From NCBI RefSeq assembly GCF_002078875.1, contig NC_034409.1:103697226-103761225 (forward strand): 64,000 nucleotides of DNA. The letters run 5' to 3'. The notes beneath the pieces were generated by a model. It was not told where the DNA came from. It did not search any database and saw only the letters and a list, made by a program, of their open reading frames with translations. This DNA comes from Numida meleagris. Lineage: Eukaryota; Chordata; Aves; Galliformes; Numididae. Of this stretch, positions 1 to 12,937 are shown one piece after another (position 1 is the stretch's first letter; each line of letters opens with the position of its first letter). Position numbers and translations under genes: made by a program.

Positions 1-1588
1 ATTCTACAACTTGCCATCCATTTGAAAGAGGCATATTCTCACTTAAAAAATCCATAGATTTAGTTTATAAAATGCTTCTTTTCCTTGTCCCTCCCATTGT
101 CCTTATAAAAAAAAAAAAGAAAAAAAAGAAGGAGAAGAAAAATAAAGAAAAAAAAACATAGAGGAGATGAGATGTCGTTAATGTATTGACTTCTAGGTAC
201 AGGGCTTTTCCAGATCTGCCCACTGTCTCTGATACCTTTCCTGCCTTTTCTGCTGTAGTTTTTGTAGACAAGCTTCACATCATCTGCTGGTAAGAGAGTG
301 GAAGAAGCATGAAGTGGAATGCATAAGTCCATACATTCCAAGAGTCTTTCCCTAGAGGATCAGTAGGAGGCAAGATATCTCATTTAAGAAGAGAAAAAAG
401 AAAGGAGTATTGGGAAGTAAAAGAAAAGATACAAAGCTTGGACTAAGGGAAACCTGACATTTTTCAATGAAAAAAAAAAAAAGGAAGGATGTAAAGGAAA
501 GGAGAATAATGAAATCCTTTGACAAAACACTTGACTAGAAAAACCAAGTGGCCTAATCAGAGAAAAGAAAATTGAATTTTCTTTGAGAGTCTGAGGAAAG
601 AAATTATAGAAAACAATCATCCAAATTATCGCCTTCATCACTCTTCAATTTGATTTCCTAAGGTGACCGTAAATTGTTTGAGATCAAAAAGCGTAAACAC
701 GTGTAGTGTCCAGTTACTTCAGGCCTTATGTTCACTCATACTTGAGCCTGAACGCCCTGTTCACACTCCCTATGTATTGGCTTTCTCTGGCCCTTATCTG
801 GAGTGCAGCAGTCTCTTCTCTAGGCAGAAAGGAGAGATGCAGGAGTGGAGTAGCTTAGACTCAAACACTGCTTCCACAGGCACTTCTTCAAGTTCAGGTC
901 TGGACTCCAGGCCTGCCATGTTCAATGTGGACAAAGTTGAGGTGACCAGAGAGAATTAGTTACTACTGCAGCAGAGAGGTTAGCCTGACTAAGGTGGCCC
1001 TTGTGTGGTCCACAGCTTTCAATTTACAGACAGAGCTCTATCATCCTCAGGATGAGCTGCTGTATTTGGGCTGGTGTGGCCAAGAAAACCGCATCCTCCG
1101 CAGATGGAGATGTTACTGGTTGGACTAAAGAAGGTAAGAACACAGAGCAGGGCTTGATGGCAAGAACCTGAATGGTGATAAAAGGCTGGGGCCTTGGTTT
1201 TATGCCTAGTGACCTGGTACCTGAATGTAGGAGAAACTCTCTGCCACAGGTCCCTTCCCCTTACACTGGGCACTCTTTCTTTACATTGAGCTCTTGGCTT
1301 GCTGATTTGGCTGGGGACAGATACTAGAGCTTTAGTTTCACTGTAAAGCAAAATGTTTCCAACTGCTTGCCCAGCAGTAAGAAGCTAATCAAAATCTGGG
1401 CACTGAGGCCCACGAATCAGGTTCCAATAGTCTTTTAAAGCCTTCCCAGAATTACAAGTATATGTGTTTTCTGGCTTTTGTACTTACTGTCCATTCACTG
1501 ACTGTATGCCTAATGTTGCCTGCTGGCTTATGCACACCTGCCTAGAATTTAGATCCTCACATTGTGAGACTCAATTTCTGCATTCATC
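1..1588. other. Non-coding stretch with A-rich tracts
   Basis: I see no gene here. The stretch holds an A/G-rich tract at about 107-157 and a run of 13 A at 470-482. The open frames over the first 640 bases, read on the minus strand, are Phe/Leu-rich because they translate these T-rich complements, so they are not credible proteins. From 660 to 1588 the sequence appears unique, with no motif I recognise. Confidence 0.6.
107..157. repeat. A/G-rich low-complexity tract
   Basis: An almost pure A run with scattered G (A12, then GA and GGAGA interruptions). It could be an old poly(A) tail or simple purine expansion. No retroposed body is visible to its left. Confidence 0.85.
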
Positions 1589-1672
1589 AAATCATAGAAC
1601 ATCCCAAGCTGGAAGAGATCCATAAGGATTATCAAGTCCAACGCTGGGCTCCACCCAGGACCACCCAAAATG
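1589..1672 (-). mobile_element. CR1 LINE 3' fragment
   Basis: The copy starts with AATCATAGAACATCCCAAGC, followed by 'CTGGAAGAGATCC' and 'ATCAAGTCCAACGCTGGGCTC', then a CCACCCAGGACCACC block. This is the reverse complement of a CR1 3' end, in a subfamily different from the GCCCCATCCAACC type found at 2.2 kb. Only about 85 bases remain, so it is severely 5'-truncated, as is usual for CR1. The right boundary is judged by eye. Confidence 0.8.
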
Positions 1673-2243
1673 GGGTTTTGTTTTTACTGCCAGACGCTGG
1701 CTCTGACCTCAGCCGGCTGCAGAGTTTATCTGGAGCAGGCTCTCTACATCCAATCTCCAGCACAGCAGGGGGCTGCTGCTGCTGGTGATGAAGCTATTTT
1801 CTCTCCTCTGCACTTCATTAGGAGAATTTATTTTGTTTATGCAAATAGGCTTCCTACCATCTCAGGCTCTCTGCAAAAAGGAGAAGGAAAGAAAATGAGC
1901 ACCCAACCAACTCGCTTCATACCAGCACCCTATGCCATCAGTGTAAGAGCGAAAGGTGACAACAACCTTGTCCAAAAACTTCATGTTGCTCCACTGCAGG
2001 GCTGAGCAGCCTGCAGCAGGAGGTGGCCCTAGGCATGTGGTGGTTTCAGAGTGCACAGAGAGGTGGTGGAAGTTGGCCATGATGTGAGCGAGTCCTGGCT
2101 GTGGCAGAGCCTGAGGGACAGGTGGGGCGTGGTGGTCCCTGGGGATGTAATGGCTGCTGTGTGCCACTGCCTGCGTGGCAAATGGTGAATGTTGAGATCT
2201 TGCACAGAAACCTGGGCCTTTTTATTTGAAACCAAATTAAGTC
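1673..2243. other. Unique non-coding interval
   Basis: Between two CR1 tails. It contains a short GCTGCTGCTGCTGG run near 1771-1786. Frames of about 100 codons exist on both strands and overlap each other, but none shows a domain I recognise. Confidence 0.5.
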
Positions 2244-2521
2244 ATCATAGGATCACAGAATGGTTTGGGTTGGAAGGGGCCTCAAAGCCCACACATCCCC
2301 AGCCCCTGCCCATGGGCAGGGCTGCCCCCCACCAGCTCAGGCTGCCCAGGGCCCCATCCAACCTGGCCTTGAGCACCTCCAGGGATGGGGCACCACAGCT
2401 TCTCTGGGCAGCCTGTGCCAGCGCCTCACCACTCTGTGAGTGAAAAATTTCCCCCCAACATCTGATCTAAATCTCCCCCTCTTTTAGTGTAAAGCCATTC
2501 CCCCTTGTCCTATCATTTTGC
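2244..2521 (-). mobile_element. CR1 LINE 3' end, ~280 bp
   Basis: It begins ATCATAGGATCACAGAATGG, then carries the CR1 blocks GGTTGGAAGGGGCCTCAAAG, CAGCTCAGGCTGCCCAGGGC, CCATCCAACCTGGCCTTGAG, CTCCAGGGATGGGGCACCAC and CTTCTCTGGGCAGCCTGTGC, ending near CCCTTGTCCTATCATTTTG. The element is on the minus strand, since its 3' octamer end lies at the left. CR1 is a jockey-type non-LTR retrotransposon. This copy keeps only the 3' UTR and the extreme ORF2 end and cannot move by itself. The plus-strand frame across it is antisense and not a gene. Confidence 0.95.
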
Positions 2522-2960
2522 GCATTTTAATGTGCAAGTGCAAATTACTCAGGCATTATCCCAATATATTCCAGGTCACTTGAAAGTTATTAGTGAAAAT
2601 GTAGAGATAAGGTATGACTGTTAGCAGCAACACAAAAGTGTTTTTTTAGAAAAAGAGAAATTCAATGTAAAAAGGCTTTTTTAATTTTTCCCTCCTCTTT
2701 GAGAAAGACATTTTTTGAGCCATTACATTTTGCTATTCTCATAGAAATGATCCTACCCAATTTCAGAGAAAAATGCTTTCATCAGTAAGATGGAGCCAGA
2801 TCTGGGTTCAAAACCTGCAGCAGAATGAAATGCATTGCTACTCTCTTCCTCCCACTGCACATTTTGTTTTGGAAAATAACATAGTTTTGTATTATTTTAA
2901 TGATAGTTTTTATTTCAATATTTTCATTCTGTCATTTTTGTCATTGTCTTAAACTATTTC

Positions 2961-3004
2961 TAGATATTGTATGTGCTGTTAGCATTGATGTAGCACATAC
3001 ACTA
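2961..3004. other. Perfect 10-bp stem hairpin
   Basis: The arms TGTATGTGCT (2968-2977) and AGCACATACA (2992-3001) are exact reverse complements, separated by a 14-base loop. After one mismatch, three more pairs extend the stem outward. The whole structure is about 35-40 bases, shorter than a typical microRNA precursor stem, so I do not call it a microRNA. Confidence 0.55.
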
Positions 3005-6000
3005 TGACATGCAGTTCAAACATTCTATCACTTAAGTTTTATTTTTTTATTTCAAATGTAATTTAGGGTAGCTTCTCCTCTGTGCTGACTGAACTATTTT
3101 ATCTTCTTTCTGTGTCAAAGCATCAAACTAACCTGTGAGAGAAAAAAAGATGTTTTGATCAGTACTAGGCACCAACTTAGTGGTTTTAAAAATAACTTTT
3201 TGGTAGAATAGAAGGAAATTGAAGTTGTGATATGTCATATTGTGACATGTCAGTATTAGTCAGTGCATAATTCTATTGATTAGTCATAAAGTATCGGGAA
3301 AACAAGAAGTGAGAAAACTTCCGTAAAATAGAATATGTTTTAAAATGAAAATTCTAAGTTCTAAAACTGGAAACAACATGTCTCACCCTGTCTTTTTCCT
3401 CTAGACTGGCCATTTGTTGAAAAATTATTGAAATGTTTGGTTTCATACTTGGATTAAAACCGAATTTCAAAATGTCTCTCTTCAGTGTGAAAAGAAGTTG
3501 TGAGTTTCGATCAGCTCTGACGAATGTGTTGTTGGAACTACAGTCATAATACAATCTCAATTCAATTCCTTTTTCTTGTTTGCGTTTTATGACTTTATAC
3601 TGCTACACAAACATTGCATAATATTAATACATGGAGAATTTGAGTTTTTTGAGACTTGGAGAGATTTTATGAGTACAGTTTCATTTATGGTAGAATTTAA
3701 AACCACTACAAAGCTCTATTCAGCAACTGAGGTACAAAGCCACTTTTAAGCATATGTCTAAGTTCTTTTAGACAGGGAGAGAACTCAAACACGAGCCTAC
3801 ATATAAGGGCTGATGATGCTGAAAAGACAACCACAATCCTCTGCCCTTCCCTTTCTGTTGAGATACTCATGGTGTTAGCGCCAGCGTAGTTGTGTGCTGT
3901 GCCAAGCTGATCAGTCTGAAAAACAACCTGACAAGAAGGAAGATCTGTTTGGACATAAATCAGTTCCCTGATCTGGATTGCCATTTGGCTGCTTGCATTC
4001 TTGGTGCATGAAGGCACCACACAGAGAGAGCAGGAGTGTGCTGATGCGCTGTGGGTAAAGGCAAGAGCCAAGCCCCAGTCAGTGGCAGCATGGACTTGTA
4101 TTGGATTCAAGTAACCACGTAAGCACAGCCTAAGCCTTCAAGCTTTGTTTACTTATGTGCATAAGACTGTTTGGGCATACTTGTTCCTGGCTAAAAGAAC
4201 AAGTACATACAACGCTGTGTGAGAGCGATGGTTACAGATAAACATATAAACATAACACACATTTCCTCCACTCCCAAACAAATAATTCCAATGCACGTAT
4301 CCTTTTGTGGCCAAAAAAACGAGAGCACTGAGAATGGAAGATTTGGGGTATCCTGTGTTATGATAGCCAGTGTCTATCTACTTTTAACTCTTTCTCCATC
4401 CCCCTCCTGTGGCTCTGCCTAATGAGTTCAAACTGATCCCTGCCTGTCTAATAGATAGTACCTCATGCAGCGTAAAAGAATGGAGAGTGCTGATGTACCC
4501 AGGCACTCTGCATATATGGGAAATGAGCTGTTGATCTGAGTAGATAAAACTTTACAGCTGCCAAAACAACCGGAAAGATTGCTTAGTTTTACCTCCGAGT
4601 GCTGGGACCACTACCTTTCGGCTGCCTACAGGGCAGTGAGAGGAAGGGAAAGTGAGTGTTACCTCAATGGGTGTTAACTTTGGCCACATTTTGGAGTTTC
4701 TAGTGACTGCCAGCATTTTACCCTCGGGTTCTTTACAGCTGGGACAAGTCACAAATGTCTTGCAGAATGTCCAACAAAAGATTTCAACGTGAACACGCTC
4801 TCAGTTTACTCTTCTGGATCCTCTTGGCTTAGCATTTACCACAGTAGGCCTGGAAATATTGTTTCATAAGAGCAGAACTCAAAACATTTTGTCCACCATC
4901 ACATTAGAATGCATTAAAGGCATTTAGAGTTATTGGTGTTAGATAACTGAATAGCCACACAGGGAATGGATTGCAGTTTTGGATACAGTCAATCCATCCT
5001 GTTTCTGGTAGTTCACCCCCTCCCTACTCCTCCAACCTTGTCCCCAGTGATTTCTCACAGCTTCACTAAGAAGTTATTTTGTCTCTGATTTGATGCCATA
5101 ATTGCCTGTGTGAATATTCCTTAACCTGTTCCAATCAAAGTGAGTTTGCTGTGGCAGCAAAACCCTACTGTATAAACTGTTTAAATTAACACAGCTTGTT
5201 TTGATTGAGTTTGGCAGATGGAAGAAGACAACAGGAGGGCAGTGACCAGCAGTGGCTTCTATGATGCTGACTTTGAAATGAGGTGACCAGAGCCTTTTCT
5301 CAGCTGTGCTTGTACCTCTGCTTAGGTAGGAAGCTGGAATTCTAATCTCTCTATATTCTGAGAGGCATTTCTTCTACAGCCAGCGTATCTTAGTGTTTTG
5401 ACTGCACTCAAGCCCTGAGTCAGGGTAGTGTGGATGTGGCATGCACAGCCTTTTGCTGAGCTGATGCAGTTCTGGCAGTGTTCTGCAATGAAGAAAGATA
5501 GTTTTCCCTGCATTGTGCATTATTTATGAGCATTAACTTTTCCTTGGCATCATATAGCTATTGTCCATCCTCTTTGAAAATCTTATTGCCTGACTAACCT
5601 AGATAACTGTACTTTATTTGGAAATGTTGCAGCCTTCTTGCATAATTCCCTTTCCAGGTCACCAGTGCTTATATTTAAAGACAGTAGACTTAGTGTGGCA
5701 CTGGTTGAGCCTCATTGCCAACTTTGACCATGAGGAAAATTGACTATTGTCTTTCATGTTATTGTTTCCTGACTTTTAGATCATTTTTGCTGCATGGGAC
5801 TACCTGGTCTTACAGCCTGGGATCATTTTCTGACTGCAGACCATGGACACCTGAGTGAAAGTCCCTGTTTTGCAATAGAGTGGAGACCCTTGGCAGACAG
5901 ATAAAGTACTACCTCATAGAGCTACAGTGACTCCACCACGTCTACCCCACACTGGTGGCAACTTCAGCAGGACCTTTGTTGGCAGTCTTTTGAGAATCGG

Positions 6001-8721
6001 AAAACCTTGTCAGGCAGTTCTGCAGTGTCTTTGCCTGGAAAGAGATAACAAATGATTTTTGTGGGACAGAAATAAATTTTGTTAGAAGGGATTGTGTCTG
6101 AGTGAGCTTCCTGTGGACATCTTGTTCTCTTTTTACGTTGTTATAAGCTGTAAGACTTAGTGGTCTTTAACTCAGCTCCAAAGCTTCCTTAAAAAAAGGT
6201 ACAGTCCTATGCTGTCTTCCCAGCTGTTGAACTCAGAAATATTTTCAGTGAGCTTACTAAGTTTCCCCCAGAAGGTAAACATAGAAAGCGGGTCCTTTTT
6301 AAACCCATTCTCATGCCCTAGCACAAGCCACTGTTACTGACACATTTATCGCCTTGTCAGCTGGAACTGGAGTTGAAAAATGCAGATTTTGCATAGGTAC
6401 CTATTTATCTCCTCAGCATCCCTAATGCTAAAGATTTTTGCAAAAGAATCTCTTAGCTTTTCAGAAATGTAGCATCTACCTGGATTGTTTCCCCAAAGGC
6501 TCACCGCTCTAGCGAGTGCCAAGGTTATTTCACACGTTTCTTGATTCAGATTTCATTTCAGAATCTCATTTCAAGATTCAGAGATGCTAAGGTAATATAT
6601 ATGTTAACACAAAGTGATGTCCAGAGGGAGCAGGCCTGCAAAACAGAACAGTTGGTGCTGATGAAAAAGCAGGATCCACACACACTGCAAAATGCAAGAG
6701 GATTGTATTCTAGATTTGTTGTGGCCTGGTCCCATTGAGTGACCACTACCTAGCAGCTGAAGCACATTCAGTGTGCTGCCGGTGTGCATTTTCCGATTTA
6801 GTTTCATTCAAGAAGAACCTAGTTTGTCTGCTCTGAGATATGAATAAGACATATCGAGTGAAGACAATAAGATTTGCTTAAAAAGTATGCTCCTGATCTG
6901 AACTGAAGCACTAATGTAGACAAAGCCTGGAAGGACCTTTAGTTGATTTGTTTTAATACCTCGGGCTATTTGTTTTTCAAACTCAGTTTTGGCTGTTCTG
7001 ATTTCCCTCATTTTTTTGCTCACAGTCATTTATTGTTGCCTTCATTATGAGTGTTTTCAAATACAGAACTGTATGTTGGTCAGGCCTGAAAAGCCTCTCG
7101 AATCTTCCCATTTAGCCATATATTGTTTCCTTAGAACCTTTTATTAATGAAATACTATTGGTAATCATTCTGTGTTGTCTCCAGGTGGCTTGTTACTTTT
7201 CCCTTTCTAATTTCAACGATTTGTGAGTCTGAACACAGTACTTCTCCAGTTCCACTCCTGCCCCCTCGTACTTCATGTTGCAATTATACATTTATGAATG
7301 CATTTGTCATAGTTGGTTATCTAGGACTTACAACATGCTTGTTTCACAAGTGTCATTTCAACTGTATTGTTCCTTAGGTCCTTGTTCTCATTTGCTTGGA
7401 AGCAAGACAGAACAAGCAATTACTGTCAGCTGCTTTACGACTGAAAGGAGGTGACTGGCTTTGTGAACTATTCCAGGAGATGGAGCAGAGCTAGTGTACT
7501 TACCTTGATGGAGAACCTCACTGAAGATTTGCGTTTTATATGTGGTATCACAGCAGTGTGAAGGATGCATAAAGGGAAGGCAGTTTAGTAGCTAGGAAAA
7601 GTCACCTCAAAGTCAAATGGCCAGCAGTGGATTGAGTACTTCTTAACAGAGTGCCATTTATTCTAACGGTAAGGTTGTAGAAGACATTTGGAACAAGACC
7701 TTACTGGCTCTCTGTCACCACATTGCTTTTAAAGTAGACTTTAAAGATTGCACATATTCATTCTGTGGGTATGTTTGCATATTCTGGCCTGGCAATTGCA
7801 CGCACAATTAGATGGCTGATTATATGTGAACAATTCACTGAGTTATTGTCTCATTTGTGCTCAGCAACTAGGAAAATGCAGGCAGGTAGTATTACAAGAA
7901 CTGGATTTTTTACTCAAAAATTATTTTAGTCCTGTCATCTTTTGGAGTCTGTGAAATCAAGAAGCACATCAGCTGTCTAAAAGAAGCCTTATTTTTTACT
8001 CCCATATTCAGCCATGTTTAATATCAAATAAAACTGGCTAATTATGAACCTGCCCACTAGAATGGCTTAGCTAAAGTCCTGTTGATGTACAATAGAACAT
8101 TTTGTGAGCATATGTGACTTGGTTCTCATGGATGCCGTGCACCACTCAGAAAGAGTCCCTTCCTCAGATCCTTTCCCCACTCTGTGTGCTGTCACTGATG
8201 CCAGGCTGAATGCTTTCTGCAGCTTTGTGGCGGAGCTGAGCCTTGCTACTGTAGGGTTATTTGTGCATCAAGCTGCAGGGGGAGGTGGGTAATTTGGGCT
8301 CCCTCTGTTCTTTCTTTGCCCTCTGTAGGTACCAGTATGTCTTTTGATCTAATTCCTGGTAATGCTGTCTGAGATAACTGATCCCAGCTTTGTTGAACAC
8401 GCTCAGCTGCTACTTACGGCTCAGCAGGCAGAGAGATGTAGAGTAGATAAGAGGTGCTTGTTTACTCCTTAACCAAATGGCTGTACCAAAAGTAAGTGGT
8501 GCTGCTTCAGGTTCTGCAAGCTGCTCCTCAGACTGTGGGCTTCACAGAGTCGTCTGTCTTGGCTTAACGTTACAAGGGCTTCAATAGGAAACCTGTGACA
8601 GCTTCAGATTTCCCTTACAACTGAGCCTTTACTAAGGAAAAATTGAATGTCTGTTCATTGCTTCTTTATGGCCTGATAAATAGCTCCTGCTGCAAATGGA
8701 TTATGGCTTGTTAATGCTGGA

Positions 8722-8763
8722 TTTTTTTTTCTTTTCTTCTTCTTCTTCTTCTTTTTTTTTTAT
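8722..8763. repeat. CTT/T-rich microsatellite
   Basis: A T run leads into about five CTT units and then a T10 run. It is a simple pyrimidine repeat, probably length-variable. Confidence 0.9.
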
Positions 8764-9394
8764 TGTGTGAAATTTCAGGCCTTATATCCCCTCTGTTAGC
8801 TGGAGGGTTTTCTAAATGAATGAGGTATCACTCGAGGGTGAAACCTAAACTACTTCTCCCCTCCCTTACCCCCAAGGAGGGGGGACTAGTTGGATTAAGC
8901 TAATCCTGTTGACTTGAAACCTCATTGACTTGGATATTAAAGGACATTCCAGATGGGACCACACTAGGAGCTCTGTGCTCGGTTTTGGGCGTTGCAATAC
9001 CAGAATGGGCCTCTTCTCACTTCAATTTTTTCTTGTAATGTGGGCTGTACAGTGCTGTAGGGCAATGTTTGACCTAAAAATGAAGGAATTATTTTCATAT
9101 GTCCCCAAGAGTGGCACTTTCAGCCATTGATGAAGTAGTGTCATCTTAAAACAATTGATTAGAAGAAGCAGTGGCATCTTTCCCAGAAACTGTACTCCCT
9201 GGCATGAAACCATAGGATGTTTCCTTGATGTAATAGGCTGCATGTGGGAACTGTGAGGGTACAGTGGGTAAGTTGAGTTTGGATGGCTTTCAACTAGATG
9301 AACCTAGGAAATTAGCTGGGAACTGCCCGCATCTGAGTCGGTCGGTGCAGACAACGAGTAGAAATGAATGGAGGAGGTCTATAAATGCACTGTT

Positions 9395-9443
9395 TTATTA
9401 TTATTGTGACTATTATTTTTAATTTTAATTATTTATTTTTAAT
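9395..9443. repeat. AT-rich ATT-type low-complexity run
   Basis: Irregular TTATTATT and ATTTTTAATTTTAATT repeats. A degenerate simple repeat without flanking element structure. Confidence 0.7.
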
Positions 9444-10050
9444 GCTTCTCTGAGATAATTGGGTCACATGCTCTGGACATTCCACCATCCAGGTGACTAA
9501 CTTGTCCGGTATGGGCTAATGGAAAGGGCTGCAAGGGTTTTAGCTCTCTAGTTTGTCTGCATGGCCTATGGCAGCCTTAAGGCTGTAAACAGTGAGGTGT
9601 GCAGGGCAGGGATGTGGGCTGAAACTGCATCTACTGAACACCAGTAGTTCTGAGGTTGAAACCAATGCAGTTCTGCTGCTTTGTCATGGGTACTTCCTAC
9701 AGCAGAGAAGCAGACCTTCCCTTGCTTCACAAAGTGTCATCCACATTTATGGTGTCAGACAAATAATGCAGAACAGCCCCTTGAGGTGTCTTCATGGGCC
9801 TTGTGAGTAATGGAAGAGCTGCAGGCGGACAATGCAATTATTCTTCCCTCTTCACCCACCACAAGTTGGTGTGAACTGCTGCCAGTGTATCTGGGCTGCT
9901 GCAAAGCAGGGGTAATGTTTTTGGCTGGGAAGACGTGGTATGTGTAATCTTAAGATTTACTCCGCTAAACATTTAGATTCCCTTATTGGGACAGTTGAGA
10001 AAACAGAAGCTTAATCTCCAGGGAAGTGCAACATTTCCACAAGGCTGAGC

Positions 10051-10181
10051 CACCTTCCCTCACTCCCTCCTTCCCTCTTTGCTCCCTCCTCCCTCGTCTG
10101 CCTCGCAGCATGCAGCGGAGCGAGTTCAAAAGCACACACTGCGCAGAGAAAGTGAAACTGTCAGTGCTTCAAAACGGGTAG
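10051..10181 (+). other. Exon-like segment with pyrimidine tract and short ATG frame
   Basis: A CT-rich tract of about 55 bases (10051-10105) ends in CAG at 10106-10108, a good-looking splice acceptor. Immediately downstream an ATG at 10110 opens a 23-codon frame, MQRSEFKSTHCAEKVKLSVL and three more residues, stopping at 10179-10181. CpG is locally frequent (several within 80 bases) compared with surrounding sequence. It could be an internal or first exon, or the pyrimidine-rich side of a promoter. No strong downstream donor is visible, the peptide matches nothing I know, and such signals also arise by chance. Confidence 0.2.
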
Positions 10182-12937
10182 CCCAATGTAGTAAAACGTG
10201 GTAAAGCCTAGCTGCAGGCAGCAAGGCAGGGAATTAACCTCGTGCTGCTAAGAAATAGATGTGTTTTCCAACAAAAAGAAAATTGTAAATCTCTGTGACA
10301 TGACAAGAATCCTCTCTGGGATGGAAATACATTTATTAGGGCAGCATGGCATCTTGTCCCCCTTTGGCCTTTGCTTGTGTTCACACCACGGTGATTGGGC
10401 CAGGTTGTGAAAACCAGATGTGGAGGGGAAGTGCTCTTTAGTTCTCAGGGGGCACAGCTGCCTTTCTGGGGGCACAGCTGCCTGCTGGGCTGTTTGTTTG
10501 CTTTGACTCCACGTGGTGGGGCAGCTGAGCGAGGAGAGTTCGGGGAGCTGCGTTTGGGGAGCGAGGCTGACTCTGATAATCTGCCTGGACACAGTGCTTA
10601 GTTTGGAGTTGGCACATCTCTGATGGTCTATAAAGAGCATGTTGTGGTAATTGTCTTGCAGGTGCTGAGGTGAATGTGTGCAAATGCAACACTTTTTGCC
10701 TTCTCTTGCTCATCCTTTTGCCTGGCCAAAGCAGTGAGCTGGCCTTCTCTCCTAGACGAGCTGGGCTCAACCCTGCCCCTCTGGTCAGAGCAACGTCAGT
10801 TATGAACAGTAATGCTGAACTGGATAATGCTTCCTAGTCCAGACTTGGACTCCAGCCTCATTGGATTTGGGGTTGCCCTGTATTCAGCCGTTTTCTTTTA
10901 AAGCTGTTTTCATGCCATTACAGCCCACAAAAGCACCAAGCTTATAAGATGGATGATTCCATAAGATTTAACGCTGACATGAACTCTCATCTGACTGCTT
11001 ATGGGATTTGCAATCCCTGAACTCCATAAACACTTTACTCTGATTCAGTTTTGACCTAGACCTTATCTTGAGGCCTGAATCCTCCCCAAGGCGAGCTCAC
11101 TGCCAAATTCAGGCAATGGAAACTTTAGGTTACTCGGAGACACATGGACATGGACTCACCAGAGCAGCAGACCAGTGCTTTGTTCCTGAGGCTGCCTCTT
11201 TTCATTGAAGGCTACAAACAAGACTGAAAAAATAAGGCTGTCCTTGGAAAGGATGTGTGTTTCTATTTGTCCTTATCTTCACTAGCATAGCTGCCTAATG
11301 TCCAGAGAATGATCCTGTTCTTTTCAAAAAGATGCTTGTGCTATTTCTCACAATGGCTTTCTGTTGCAGAAAATTCCCCAGACCGGCTCTGGAGCTCTTT
11401 GAGGGTCATTTCCTTTTGCTAGTTCCAAATGTATGGAACTGTAATCTCATCAAGTGTGTGCTTGTTGCTCTTGTGCGGCATTATAGTGCTTGGTAACATG
11501 GGTATTAATGTGGGTATTATTGTCTTCTGATCAGCAACAAAGCACAAATCTGTTGAGTAGCAAATTATTTTCTCCAGTTGAACGGAGTTTTTCAATCTTT
11601 CTGTAATCCCTCTTTTAAATCTTATCAGCCCGAACAATTTTTTTTAAATTATCATTTATATCTAGAAAATTGAAATCTAGAAAATAAGTTTTCTTGGGGA
11701 AGAGTGGTAAGTTACAAAAACGCCATCGATTTACATTAGTGAAGTGAGACTATGTCATCATATATACTTGTGCATACTCATGCTTCAGTTTTCAAACAAA
11801 GTATCAGAATGGAAGTCCTTAATTAAATTGCTCTTGATTAAACTTGCGGCTAAATCTGTTTCTGACCAAACTGCATGGGCTACAGGGAAGCTGTCTGGAA
11901 TGCTTTGCACTTCAAAAAGGCCATAAAGAGCAAATCTCAATTTTTGATGCAATTGGATGTGAAATTAAACTGTAGGTTCAGCTCATTGCGATGTCAGTTT
12001 AATGGGGAATAGGTCAAACAAAGAAAGAGCTTCTGAACCTAAAGGCTTAAGCTAGGTTTCTGTTCACTCAGAGAGCTTGTTCTCCCCCTTTTGTACACTA
12101 GACTTGTTGGCTTAGATGTGTCACATAAAATAACTGTGAAAAAGCTATCCTGACATCTAGATCAGTTTTGCGCACAGCTTCTCTGCTGACTGAGAACAAG
12201 TCCTGGGTAATTTCAACCACGGTGTAAATTTCATGTCAGCAGTAGGTAGAAGTTGGCAAAACTGTCATAGTGAGCATGATCCACTGATTTTTCTTGCCCT
12301 GTTTTATGCCCTTCCTTTGGTTGTTGCAGTTTTATCTCAATCCTTTCATCTTTATAATACAATAGTTATACCCAGTTCAGGGTTAAAGCATAAACTCAAT
12401 CACGTCTGTGGTCTCAGGCCCTGAAATCATGATGATTAGCTGCCTCAAGACCTGGATCTAGGATTTATCAGAACAATGCTCTCTTTAGCCTGGTGTATTG
12501 CCTCCAGCAGCTCAACAGCCATTTAAAATGCTTGTATGGATGGATCATACATCAAACCTGCTATGTGCAATGACAGTGGTAATGCCTAAATCTCAGATAG
12601 TTTCTTTCACCAATAGTTCTCAAAATGCTTCACAAGTGATGTCAAAATTAATGTCCCTATTCCACAAAAGAGGAAAGGGAGACTTGGGGAAGCAGATAGC
12701 TTATCTTCACTTGCCATACAGCATGGTGGTGGTATGACTAGCAAGAGAACCAGGCTCCGGTTCACTCAGAAGTTAAGCATGGCCGGATTCAGTGCTGCTG
12801 ACATGCCTATCTTGTGCAAATACACAGTGCCATACAATGGCATCATGCACAGTTTTTGAACAGAACATAGTCTGTAGGGTAGGATTATTCCTCCAGAGGT
12901 CAATCATGCTGTAGTGAAGGAGACCGCTGCATGGAGA
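10182..12937. other. Unique non-coding interval
   Basis: Nothing recognisable apart from a 20-base tandem duplication at 10446-10485 and a G/C-rich patch near 10490-10570. Two overlapping minus-strand frames (110 and 130 codons, 10248-10770) show no domain I know. Confidence 0.5.
10446..10485. repeat. 20-bp tandem duplication
   Basis: Two adjacent units sharing GGGGGCACAGCTGCCT, with small differences at the junction. A local slippage duplication. Confidence 0.75.

Larger units (their letters stand above)
2522..10050. other. Long non-coding stretch without recognisable transposons
   Basis: About 7.5 kb of AT-rich, apparently unique sequence. I looked for CR1 tails, LTR-like ends, tRNA box B and long frames and found none. 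The only notable structures are a short hairpin at 2961-3004, a CTT/T tract at 8722-8763 and an AT-rich run at 9395-9443. The longest frame, 134 codons on minus at 3706-4110, shows no motif I recognise. Confidence 0.5.

Noticed and set aside
2189..2443. 84-codon plus-strand frame rich in Pro/Ala/Ser
   Set aside because: Antisense reading of a CR1 3' end. The frame at 12931-13143 gives nearly the same peptide from another CR1.
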